DNA of 64,000 nt. It comes from Pseudomonadota bacterium (lineage in GTDB: Bacteria > Pseudomonadota > Alphaproteobacteria > Caulobacterales > Caulobacteraceae). Location: positions 62,001 through 126,000 of the forward strand of contig JAIUNU010000001.1 of assembly GCA_020161365.1 (NCBI GenBank). The letters run 5' to 3'. Positions 54,547 to 60,723 of the stretch are shown in pieces. Under the pieces are notes generated by a model. The model had not been told where the DNA came from. It did not search any database and was given only the letters and a program-made list of their open reading frames with translations. Position numbers and translations under genes: made by a program. Each line of letters starts with the position of its first letter. Positions within the stretch are counted from its first letter, which is position 1.

Positions 54547-55374
54547 TCAAGGCTTCTTGGCGTAGTAGGTTTCCGCCGGCCCGGGGAAACTGCGGTCGCG
54601 CACGTCACTGGCGTATTGCGCGGCCGCCCGCTCGATCTGGTTCTTCAGATCAGCGTAGCGACGCACGAACTTCGGCGTCCAGTCGAACAGGCCAAGCATG
54701 TCGTCGACGACCAGCACTTGGCCGTCGCAACCGGCCGAGGCGCCGATACCGATCGTGGGCGCCGAGACCGACTCGGTCACTTCGCGCGCCAGGCTTTCGG
54801 CGACTCCTTCGACCACAATGGCGAAGGCGCCAGCCTCAGCCGTCAAGCGAGCCTCTTCCAGCACCTTGGCGCGGCCGGCGTCGTCCTTGCCCTTGGCCTT
54901 GAAGCCGCCTTCCAGCAGCACCGCCTGCGGCCGCAGACCCACATGACCCATGACCGGCACGCCGCGCCGGGTCAGATAGGCGATGGTGTCGGGGACGGTC
55001 GGCCCGCTCTCGACCTTAACCGCCTGCGCGCCCGTCTCCTTCATGATGCGGACGGCGTTGGCGTAGGCCTCTTCGGGCGAGGCCTCATACGAGCCGAACG
55101 GCATGTCGACCACGACCATCGCCTTACGGGAGCCCCGCATCACGGCCTGGCCGTGCAAGATCATCATCTCCATCGTCACGCCGACGGTGTTGGGCAGGCC
55201 GTGCACGACCATGCCGACGGAGTCGCCCACCAGCAGAACGTCGCAAGCCTCGTCCAGCGCGGAGGCGACCGGGGCGGTGTAGGCGGTCAGGCAGACAATG
55301 GGCACGCCGCCCTTGCGCGCGGCGATGTCGGGGGCGGCCAGACGGCGAACCGTCTCTTCACGATGGGCGGACAG
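54547..55374 (-). CDS. panB: Ketopantoate hydroxymethyltransferase, probable CTG start
   Basis: PanB of 275 residues, the first enzyme of pantothenate (coenzyme A) synthesis. Active-site regions: LLVGDSVGMVVHG, VVVDMPFGSYEASPEEA, AVKVESG and the catalytic Glu in FAIVVEGVAESLA. The longest ATG/GTG/TTG frame begins at a GTG at 55305, inside the conserved PIVCLTAYTAP strand. Upstream codons 55374-55306 encode SAHREETVRRLAAPDIAARK, which looks like the normal PanB N terminus. GGGAGG (55387-55382) stands 7 bases before a CTG at 55374. An in-frame TAG at 55389 excludes any earlier start, and no ATG, GTG or TTG lies between. I therefore propose CTG initiation. Confidence 0.85.
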   Translation of the reverse strand: MSAHREETVRRLAAPDIAARKGGVPIVCLTAYTAPVASALDEACDVLLVGDSVGMVVHGLPNTVGVTMEMMILHGQAVMRGSRKAMVVVDMPFGSYEASPEEAYANAVRIMKETGAQAVKVESGPTVPDTIAYLTRRGVPVMGHVGLRPQAVLLEGGFKAKGKDDAGRAKVLEEARLTAEAGAFAIVVEGVAESLAREVTESVSAPTIGIGASAGCDGQVLVVDDMLGLFDWTPKFVRRYADLKNQIERAAAQYASDVRDRSFPGPAETYYAKKP

Positions 55375-55466
55375 GGCGAACCCTCCCTAAGACGCTCTTG
55401 GGCGCCGTTTGTGGGCGAGATCGCGCCGCACCGCAACATGAACAGCGATCAGGCCGCGAGAACCGC

Positions 55467-55847
55467 TCAGAAATCCTCGACCACGCGCGTGACAGCGAAG
55501 GCCAGAGCGACAACCGCCAGACCGGCGGCCAGCCAGACCGCCTCGGCGCTTGACGGCGTGCTCAGCAGCGCCGTGAGCTTGGCCCATCCGCCATTGATCT
55601 CGGCCTCCAGGCCGTGGCTGCCTTCGCGAGAGAGCTGCGCCAGCTCGCTCGAGAACCGGCTGCCGAAAATCTGCACCGCGCCGATCAGGCCCGCGCCCGT
55701 TCCCGCGACGGCGATGAACATGCGCCGCATGGCCCAGCCTCGGTCCAACTTGGCCGCCACCTCCGCGTTGAACAGCGCCGCGTCCGGAAACGACGGCGGT
55801 TCGGCGAACATGCGGGTCAGTTGCGCTTCGAAATCGGGTTCAGCCAT
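55467..55847 (-). CDS. Small membrane protein, probable anti-sigma partner
   Basis: A 126-residue protein. The ATG at 55847 has AGGAGGG at ideal distance. The N-terminal cytoplasmic part (MAEPDFEAQLTRMFAEPPSFPDAALFNAEVAAKLDRGWAMRR, read in pieces) is followed by one membrane helix (about 45-62) and a second at about 102-120. It overlaps the upstream ECF sigma gene by 8 bases. It resembles the 102-residue product at 56945-57253 in the pattern DAxLFxAxVxxxhxR just before the first helix. There is no HxxxCxxC zinc anti-sigma motif. The sigma-sequestering role is inferred from position and layout. Confidence 0.72.
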   Translation of the reverse strand: MAEPDFEAQLTRMFAEPPSFPDAALFNAEVAAKLDRGWAMRRMFIAVAGTGAGLIGAVQIFGSRFSSELAQLSREGSHGLEAEINGGWAKLTALLSTPSSAEAVWLAAGLAVVALAFAVTRVVEDF

Positions 55848-56415
55848 GAGCTTCCCTCCTCGCGCCCTCATCCGGTCGGGCGAGTTTAGCCCGAAGTTTG
55901 TCCAAACCACGTTTGACATGGGATTTCACCGTGCCGATCGGGATGCTGAGCGCTTCGGCCGCTTCGCCGTGGGACCAGTCGGCCCCATAGCAAAGCGAAA
56001 CGCACAGACGCTCGCCCCGAGACAGGCTCTTCAGCGCCTCGTCGAGATCGATACGGCTGGCGGCGTCGCCGGATGCATCCCGTATGGAAATCTCTTCAAA
56101 GGGCTCGACATTGTCTGAGAAGATCAGCCGCGCCTCACGCTTTACGCGCTTGAGATACAGCCGTGCGGCGATCTTCTTGATCCAGGCGCCGAAGGTCCCT
56201 TCGCCCCGAAACTCGGCCACCTGCTCAAAGCCGGTCATGAAGGCGTCCTGAGCTAGGTCGTCGGCCATTGCGGAGTCCGCGCCCAGGCGACGCAGGAGAC
56301 CCCGGACGGCTGAGCCGTGCCGTCGAACGAGCTCCCCATAGGCCCGCCGGTCACCCGCCGCCGCTTGCGCGGCGAGTTCTACGTCGTGACCGGTCGGCGG
56401 GCGTTCCATGCCCAT
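55840..56415 (-). CDS. ECF RNA polymerase sigma factor
   Basis: A 191-residue sigma factor with only regions 2 and 4. Region 2: GELVRRHGSAVRGLLRRLGA, then DDLAQDAFMTGFEQVAEFRGEGTFGAWIKKIAARLYL, the core- and -10-binding part. Region 4: LSRGERLCVSLCYGADWSHG followed by EAAEALSIPIGTVKSHVKRG, the -35-binding helix-turn-helix. The ATG at 56415 follows GGGAGGGG by 10 bases; ATG 56409 is an alternative and TTG 56424 is less likely. It lies 31 bases after the DUF6249-like gene and overlaps the anti-sigma-like gene. Region 4 is strikingly close to that of the second sigma factor at 57250-57765. Confidence 0.92.
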   Translation of the reverse strand: MGMERPPTGHDVELAAQAAAGDRRAYGELVRRHGSAVRGLLRRLGADSAMADDLAQDAFMTGFEQVAEFRGEGTFGAWIKKIAARLYLKRVKREARLIFSDNVEPFEEISIRDASGDAASRIDLDEALKSLSRGERLCVSLCYGADWSHGEAAEALSIPIGTVKSHVKRGLDKLRAKLARPDEGARREAHG

Positions 56416-56446
56416 TGGATACAAGCCCCTCCCAAGGCTTCGAGCG

Positions 56447-56833
56447 CTAGACCCGCTCTTCCTTGTTCGGATTAAAGAAGCTCAGAACGATGAACGCGAC
56501 GCCAATGACGGCGGGAATGCAGGCGATGCCGAAACCATCGAAGTCGGCGTCGCCTTCCAGGAAATCGCCGAAATAGGTCGCGAGCGCCACGCCGATGCCG
56601 ATCGCCAGCCAGATGACGCCGGTCCGCAGATCGCGCAGCCGGGTCGGCGGCGTCTTCACCGAGCGCGTCATGGCCTCGATCACTTCGGGCGGAACCGGCT
56701 GCCCCTTCTCAATGGCGACCCGAAGCGTGGCTTGGAGTTCGCGGCGTTCCTTGCTCTTGAAGTAGAACGGCAGGCAGACGATGGCGGCGACCATGGCGAA
56801 GGCGCCGATCGGGACGATGACTTCAGCATCCAT
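56447..56833 (-). CDS. DUF6249-like two-to-three-pass membrane protein
   Basis: A 128-residue protein. One helix is at about residues 5-25 (VPIGAFAMVAAIVCLPFYF), followed by a charged amphipathic stretch RRELQATLRVAIEKGQPVPP and then two helices (about 71-87 and 100-118). The juxtamembrane R-x-x-L-x-x-T-x-x-x-A-x-x-K/A-G-x-x-x-P-P pattern recurs in the two small proteins at 57765-58364. It is transcribed just ahead of an ECF sigma factor. DUF6249 is my best family guess. It has no known function. Confidence 0.7.
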   Translation of the reverse strand: MDAEVIVPIGAFAMVAAIVCLPFYFKSKERRELQATLRVAIEKGQPVPPEVIEAMTRSVKTPPTRLRDLRTGVIWLAIGIGVALATYFGDFLEGDADFDGFGIACIPAVIGVAFIVLSFFNPNKEERV

Positions 56834-56944
56834 TTTCTAGTCCTCCAGTTTCGTTCGACGACGCTCAGCGCCGCCTTCACTGGTAAGAGGCGTCCAAGGC
56901 TCCGTTTGGAGGCGCCCCGCGCCATGAAACTTTCGTAAGGCGGC

Positions 56945-57253
56945 CTAAGGCAGGCTTAGGCCCAAACGACGCCGGACAACGGGACTGCTGGCGAGTAGAG
57001 TGACCGCCACAAGCGCCAGAGCCCCCGCCGCCGGCGCCAGCTCGGGCGCCAGGGCCCCGACCAGAACTTTCAGCGCAGGCGCCAAGGCCCAGGAAATCAG
57101 GCCCACAACGCCTGCCCAGCCGGCGGCGGCGGCGACGCGCTGCACGAATGCGCGGCGCTCGATTCTCTCCATGACCGCGGCGATCATGAGGTCGGCTCGG
57201 CGGGCGGTCGGCTGCTCACCGAGAAAAGCAGAAAGCTGATCGTCAGGGGTCAT
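56945..57253 (-). CDS. Small membrane protein, probable anti-sigma partner
   Basis: A 102-residue protein starting at ATG 57253, in an ATGA overlap with the sigma factor upstream. The cytoplasmic N terminus (MTPDDQLSAFLGEQPTARRA, then DLMIAAVMERIERRAFVQRV) precedes one helix (about 42-58) and a second (about 74-90), ending VVRRRLGLSLP. It shares layout and a short motif with the product of 55467-55847. No zinc-binding anti-sigma motif is present. The much longer frame to 57568 lies inside the sigma gene and was rejected. Confidence 0.72.
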   Translation of the reverse strand: MTPDDQLSAFLGEQPTARRADLMIAAVMERIERRAFVQRVAAAAGWAGVVGLISWALAPALKVLVGALAPELAPAAGALALVAVTLLASSPVVRRRLGLSLP

Positions 57254-57765
57254 TGAGATCCTCCCAGAACCGCCAAAAGCCGCTCGCGACCACGGGTAAC
57301 ATGCGATTTCACGGTGCCCAAGGGAATGCCCAAAGCGTCGGAAACCTCGGCGTGCGACCAAGCCTGACCCAAGCAGAGCGTAACGCAGGCTCGCTGGTCT
57401 TCTGGCAAGGTCGCCAGAGCCGTCTCCAGCGCCAGGCGGTCCTCGGCGGCCACCTCTGCGGCGGCCTCCAGATCCTGCTCGCCACGCCAGGCCTCGTCCC
57501 GGGCGGCGGCGCGCTGGGCGCCACGCCGCTGGGACAGGGCCTTTTTCCAGGCCACGCCATAAAGCCAAGCCCGAAAGCCAGCGTCATCGCGAAGCCTCGG
57601 CAGTTGGCTCCAAGCCGCCACAAAGGCTTCCTGGGCGATGTCATCGGCGTCGATCCAGCCGCTTTTGCGAAGGAATCCTCGAAGCGGCTTTTCGTGGATC
57701 GCGACCAACCTGGCGAAGGCGATCTGGGAGCCCGCGCGCGCCTGCCTGACGAGCGCGGCGTCCAT
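57250..57765 (-). CDS. ECF RNA polymerase sigma factor
   Basis: A 171-residue sigma factor with regions 2 and 4. Region 2: ARLVAIHEKPLRGFLRKSGW, IDADDIAQEAFVAAWSQL, FRAWLYGVAWKKAL. Region 4: LPEDQRACVTLCLGQAWSHA followed by EVSDALGIPLGTVKSHVTRG. The linker is acidic (EQDLEAAAEVAAED). Its ATG shares one base with the stop of the 136-residue membrane protein gene, and its stop overlaps the anti-sigma-like gene, so four genes (58364 to 56945) read as one operon. Close region 4 similarity to the neighbouring sigma factor suggests tandem duplication. Confidence 0.92.
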   Translation of the reverse strand: MDAALVRQARAGSQIAFARLVAIHEKPLRGFLRKSGWIDADDIAQEAFVAAWSQLPRLRDDAGFRAWLYGVAWKKALSQRRGAQRAAARDEAWRGEQDLEAAAEVAAEDRLALETALATLPEDQRACVTLCLGQAWSHAEVSDALGIPLGTVKSHVTRGRERLLAVLGGSQ

Positions 57766-58175
57766 CAGTCGCTCCGCTTCTTACCGCTGAAGAGCACCTG
57801 CGCCAGCGAGGCCGCACTCAGGGCCGCCATTACGAAGGCGACAATCGTGAACGCCTCGCCTGCACCATAGATGTCGGCGAAGGCCGCATAGGCGAAGCCG
57901 GCGCAGAGCATGCCGAACAGCACCACCTGGTACCAGCCATCGTAGTTGCTGCGAGGGCGATGACGCTCGCCATGATCATCGGCGTCAAAGTTCTGGCGCT
58001 TGCTCAGGCGGTTGAGCAACTCGGGCGGCGGGTCGCGCCCTGCTGCGGCATAGGTCTTGATCAGTTCCAGCGTTTCGCGGTTCGATCGGTACGACAGCCA
58101 GCTCTGGAAGGCGCCGTAGACGAAGAAGGCGATCGGGAACAGCAGCCACCAATAACGATTGAAGAGCTCAAACAT
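57765..58175 (-). CDS. Membrane protein with juxtamembrane PPELL motif
   Basis: A 136-residue protein of unknown function. N-terminal helix (MFELFNRYWWLLFPIAFFVY), then WLSYRSNRETLELIKTYAAA followed by GRDPPPELLNRLSK, a His/Asp/Arg-rich stretch (NFDADDHGERHRPRSN) and two further helices (about 82-102 and 107-128). Its first 58 residues align with the whole 59-residue product of the gene just upstream. It shares one base with the sigma factor start. A sensor or modulator role for the sigma factor is inferred from position only. Confidence 0.72.
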   Translation of the reverse strand: MFELFNRYWWLLFPIAFFVYGAFQSWLSYRSNRETLELIKTYAAAGRDPPPELLNRLSKRQNFDADDHGERHRPRSNYDGWYQVVLFGMLCAGFAYAAFADIYGAGEAFTIVAFVMAALSAASLAQVLFSGKKRSD

Positions 58176-58184
58176 CGCAGCCCC

Positions 58185-58364
58185 CTATCGATTCAGTTGG
58201 TTCAGGAGCGCGGCCGGGGGTTCCAGCCCCTTCTCGGCGAACGCCCGCAAAGTCCTGGTCAGCTCCAGGCGCTCACGCTGGTCCAGCCACAGCCGAAGCG
58301 CGCCCATCACTCCGAAACCCACCGGAAACAGAAGCCACCAGAACGCTTGGAACAGGTCGGCCAT
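58185..58364 (-). CDS. 59-residue single-pass membrane protein, paralogue of its neighbour
   Basis: The ATG at 58364 (MADLFQAFWWLLFPVGFGVM) has AAGGA 8 bases upstream and aligns with the neighbour's start; an ATG nine bases earlier lies too close to that site. After the helix comes LWLDQRERLELTRTLRAFAE followed by KGLEPPAALLNQLNR, then stop. Compared with the downstream protein the identical skeleton is xLF..xWWLLFP...G...WL..R...EL..T..A.A..G..PP..LLN.L. It starts the four-gene sigma operon, 9 bases before the next gene and 44 bases after the HAD gene. Confidence 0.68.
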   Translation of the reverse strand: MADLFQAFWWLLFPVGFGVMGALRLWLDQRERLELTRTLRAFAEKGLEPPAALLNQLNR

Positions 58365-58408
58365 CGAACTCATCCTTCGTTGGGCGCGATCTTTCGCGCT
58401 TTCGAAGG

Positions 58409-59095
58409 TTAGTCGCCACCGACCGCCGTCTTGGATGCGCCAACGTACGAAATAATTTCAGACATCGAGTTGAACGACACGGTCGGCCCATGCTGCGCCA
58501 GGATCGAAGGCTTGGCATAACCCCAACCGACCGCGCCGCAGTCCAGGCCGACAGCCCGGGCGGCTTCGATGTCGCGAGTCTCGTCGCCGATGCAGATGAT
58601 CTTGTCGCGCGCGACGCCCTGCCGGGTGACCTGCTTGAACTTGCGCGCCTTGCCAAACAGCGACGCGCCGCAGGCATAGAGGCTGATCAGGTTTCCCAGC
58701 TCCTCACCCAGGACGCGCCGGATCACCGTCTCGCTGTTGGAGCTGACCACCGCGATCTTGACGCCGGCGGCGTGCAGGGCGCGGAGCATCTTCTCCGTCT
58801 CAGGGAATAGCGGGATCGTGTGGGCGTCGGCGGCCATCAGCTTCTTGCCGGCGCGCGCGATCAGCGGGAGCTTCCACGGCGAAACGCCCAGATAGCGGAT
58901 GACCTCGCGCGTACTGCGTCCCCGCAGCATCTCGATCTCTTCGTCGGTGACCGTCTTGAAGCCGTAGCGGCGGGCCATGGGATTGACGGCGCGCATCATC
59001 CACGCGGCGCTGTCAGCCAGCGTGCCGTCGAAGTCGAAGATGACCAACTCGTATCGCGAGACGGCGTTCTTCCCCACGCGCGCAATGTCCTCCAT
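58409..59095 (-). CDS. HAD family hydrolase (phosphoglycolate phosphatase-like)
   Basis: A 228-residue phosphatase-like protein. Motif I is VIFDFDGTLADS (nucleophile Asp), motif II VVSSNSE, motif III is the Lys in ARKFKQVT, and motif IV CIGDETRDIEAARAVG. An alpha-helical cap lies between motifs I and II (YGFKTVTDEEIEMLRGRSTRE), as in subclass I members such as Gph. The substrate is not defined by sequence. The gene is upstream of, and on the same strand as, the sigma cassette and could be co-transcribed. Confidence 0.88.
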   Translation of the reverse strand: MEDIARVGKNAVSRYELVIFDFDGTLADSAAWMMRAVNPMARRYGFKTVTDEEIEMLRGRSTREVIRYLGVSPWKLPLIARAGKKLMAADAHTIPLFPETEKMLRALHAAGVKIAVVSSNSETVIRRVLGEELGNLISLYACGASLFGKARKFKQVTRQGVARDKIICIGDETRDIEAARAVGLDCGAVGWGYAKPSILAQHGPTVSFNSMSEIISYVGASKTAVGGD

Positions 59096-59190
59096 CAGCT
59101 CGCATCCGACGAGCTACACGCCACTGATAGACTGATCCGCCGCCGGATGTCGTCTTAAACTTCGCTCGACAAGGCGCGGCGAGGCGCAGG

Positions 59191-59538
59191 CTAGGCAAAC
59201 GCTGCGGCGTAGAGATCGGGCTTGAAGCCAACAAGCCGGCGCTCACCCAGGTCCAGGATGGGGCGTTTGATCATCGACGGCTGGGCCAGCATCAAGTCCA
59301 CGGCCTTGCTCGCGTCGACACCCAGGCGATCGGCCTCCGGGAGCTTGCGGAAGGTGGTTCCCGCCCGGTTCAGAACGATTTCCCAGCCATGCTCGGCGAC
59401 CCAGGCCTCAAGCCGCGCGCGGTCGACGCCGGCGGTCTTGTAGTCGTGAAACAGATAGGTCCGCCCGTGGTCATCCAGCCACTTGCGGGCCTTGGCGACC
59501 GTGTCGCAGTTCTTGATGCCGTACAGGGTGGGGGTCAT
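59191..59538 (-). CDS. ArsC/Spx-like family protein (YffB type)
   Basis: A 115-residue thioredoxin-fold protein. It begins TLYGIKNCDTVAKARKWLDD with a single catalytic-position Cys, has FHDYKTAGVDRARLEAWV and RAGTTFRKLP, and ends with PSMIKRPILDLGERRLVGF, in which the RP turn carries the family cis-proline. This is the YffB/ArsC-like branch rather than a proven arsenate reductase; no ars genes are near. It lies between the HAD gene and the RNA phosphodiesterase gene, on the same strand. Confidence 0.87.
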   Translation of the reverse strand: MTPTLYGIKNCDTVAKARKWLDDHGRTYLFHDYKTAGVDRARLEAWVAEHGWEIVLNRAGTTFRKLPEADRLGVDASKAVDLMLAQPSMIKRPILDLGERRLVGFKPDLYAAAFA

Positions 59539-59637
59539 GGCGTCCTGCCGCGTCGAATCTTTGAGTTGGCCCTTACTGCCATCGGCTCGACCAGCGTAAC
59601 AGATCGATCCGGCTCATCGCGGCCATATCGGTCGGCC

Positions 59638-60216
59638 TCAGCGCAACACCCATTCGCGAAGGATCACATGCTGGGTTCTGCCCAGTTTGCTCCGCACCAA
59701 TGTGAAGCGATCGACGGACCAGGAGATGGGCGCGATCGACTGTTCGGCCACGATGCGCTCGTCATAGAGCAAGGTGACGTGTGGCGTGAAGCTCCGGTCG
59801 GGTCGCAGAGCGGCCCCGGCCATCTTCTCGCCCAACGCCTTCTGGAACGCGATCAGCGCAGCCAGCCCTTGGCCGCCCTGCAAGGTGAAGGGGTTGTTGC
59901 CCGGGCGGTTGGCGAAGCTGAGGGCGCGATCGAAGATCACCTCGAAGGGCGAGGCGCATAGCGCGTCGCCGGCCAAAGCGCCCTTGGCGACAATATCCTG
60001 CGGCAGGCCGACATAGTCGCCGAGGTGGTGCAGCGTGACGTGGAGGCGCTCGGTCTGCAACAGCGCGCCTCGCAGGCCCAGCCGTTCTTTCAGGCGACCC
60101 GCCTCGTCCGCGATCCGCGCGGCCGTCGGGGCGTCGGGATACAGCAGAAACATCAATCGATCCGTCGGCGTCGGCGGATCAAATCCCGGCAGACCCAACT
60201 GCAGCGCCTCTGGCAT
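59638..60216 (-). CDS. thpR: RNA 2',3'-cyclic phosphodiesterase (2'-5' RNA ligase family)
   Basis: A 192-residue member of the 2H phosphoesterase superfamily. Both catalytic HxTx motifs are visible, HVTLHHLG (about residue 59) and HVTLLYD (about 146), about 87 residues apart as expected. FFLLYP-like MFLLYPDAPTAARI starts the domain. Members hydrolyse 2',3'-cyclic phosphate RNA ends and can ligate tRNA halves in vitro. It diverges from the BlaI gene, with the operators between them. Confidence 0.88.
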   Translation of the reverse strand: MPEALQLGLPGFDPPTPTDRLMFLLYPDAPTAARIADEAGRLKERLGLRGALLQTERLHVTLHHLGDYVGLPQDIVAKGALAGDALCASPFEVIFDRALSFANRPGNNPFTLQGGQGLAALIAFQKALGEKMAGAALRPDRSFTPHVTLLYDERIVAEQSIAPISWSVDRFTLVRSKLGRTQHVILREWVLR

Positions 60217-60284
60217 CGCGCCCTCCTTTTGCCTGCACCCCTAAGGCGCTTCGACCGCAGTTCCAACGCCGCATTACATTTCGT

Positions 60285-60296
60285 TTACATGCGTAA
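60285..60296 (+). promoter_or_regulatory. BlaI-type operator 1
   Basis: TTACATGCGTAA, a TTAC/GTAA dyad, inside the 20-base unit TCGTTTACATGCGTAATCGA (60281-60300). It is repeated almost exactly 33 bases downstream. The dyad is similar in type to BlaI/MecI boxes (TTACA...TGTAA class). It lies upstream of the predicted -35 element. Confidence 0.65.
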
Positions 60297-60304
60297 TCGA
60301 TGTC

Positions 60305-60332
60305 TTGACGCGATCGTTTACGTGCGTAATCG
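60305..60332 (+). promoter_or_regulatory. Predicted promoter of the blaI-M56 operon
   Basis: TTGACG (60305-60310) and TAATCG (60327-60332) are separated by 16 bases. The -10 ends only 7 bases before the BlaI ATG (60340), so the transcript would be leaderless or nearly so. Operator 2 lies in the spacer and overlaps the -10, the expected position for autorepression. Confidence 0.5.
60318..60329 (+). promoter_or_regulatory. BlaI-type operator 2
   Basis: TTACGTGCGTAA, a 5+5 dyad, inside TCGTTTACGTGCGTAATCGT (60314-60333). It differs from the matching unit at 60281-60300 at two positions. The 33-base spacing is close to three helical turns, compatible with two repressor dimers on one face. Overlap with the -10 predicts repression by occlusion. 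Confidence 0.65.
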
Positions 60333-60339
60333 TCATGTC

Positions 60340-60723
60340 ATGGAAACGAGCCCACACCGCATCAGCGCCGCCGAGAGCGAAGTCATGAAGGTCCTGTGGA
60401 CCGACAGCCCCAAACCCGCCGAAGAGGTATTGGCCATTCTGGCCAAGGAGCAAGGCTGGGCGGAAGGCACGGTAAAGACCCTGCTGAACCGTCTTCTGAA
60501 GAAGGGCGCCATCGCCGCCGACAAGGATGGCCGCCGCTTCCTCTACCGTCCGCTCATCGGCCGCGAAGACTATGTCGACGCCGAGAGCCAGGGCTTGCTG
60601 GACCGCCTGTTCGACGGCCGGCTCGCCCCTCTCGTCAGTCACTTCTCCAAGCGCGAGAAGCTCAATCCCGAAGATGTCGCGGAACTCCGCCGTCTGCTGG
60701 AGAAGATCGACGATGGCCAGTGA
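60340..60723 (+). CDS. BlaI/MecI-type transcriptional repressor
   Basis: A 127-residue winged-helix regulator of the penicillinase repressor family (PF03965). It opens HRISAAESEVMKVLWTDSPK and contains the recognition helix GWAEGTVKTLLNRLLKKGAI, wing DKDGRRFLYRPLI and a C-terminal dimerisation helix bundle. Two near-identical dyads stand directly upstream, so it is probably autorepressing. It overlaps the M56 protease gene by 11 bases; by family analogy the protease relieves repression by causing cleavage of the repressor. The ATG at 60340 is chosen; the longer frame upstream is antisense to thpR. Confidence 0.93.
   Translation: METSPHRISAAESEVMKVLWTDSPKPAEEVLAILAKEQGWAEGTVKTLLNRLLKKGAIAADKDGRRFLYRPLIGREDYVDAESQGLLDRLFDGRLAPLVSHFSKREKLNPEDVAELRRLLEKIDDGQ

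Noticed and set aside
59191..59538. Arsenate reductase function for the ArsC-like gene
   Set aside because: It has the YffB-type pattern with a single Cys, and there are no ars genes around it.
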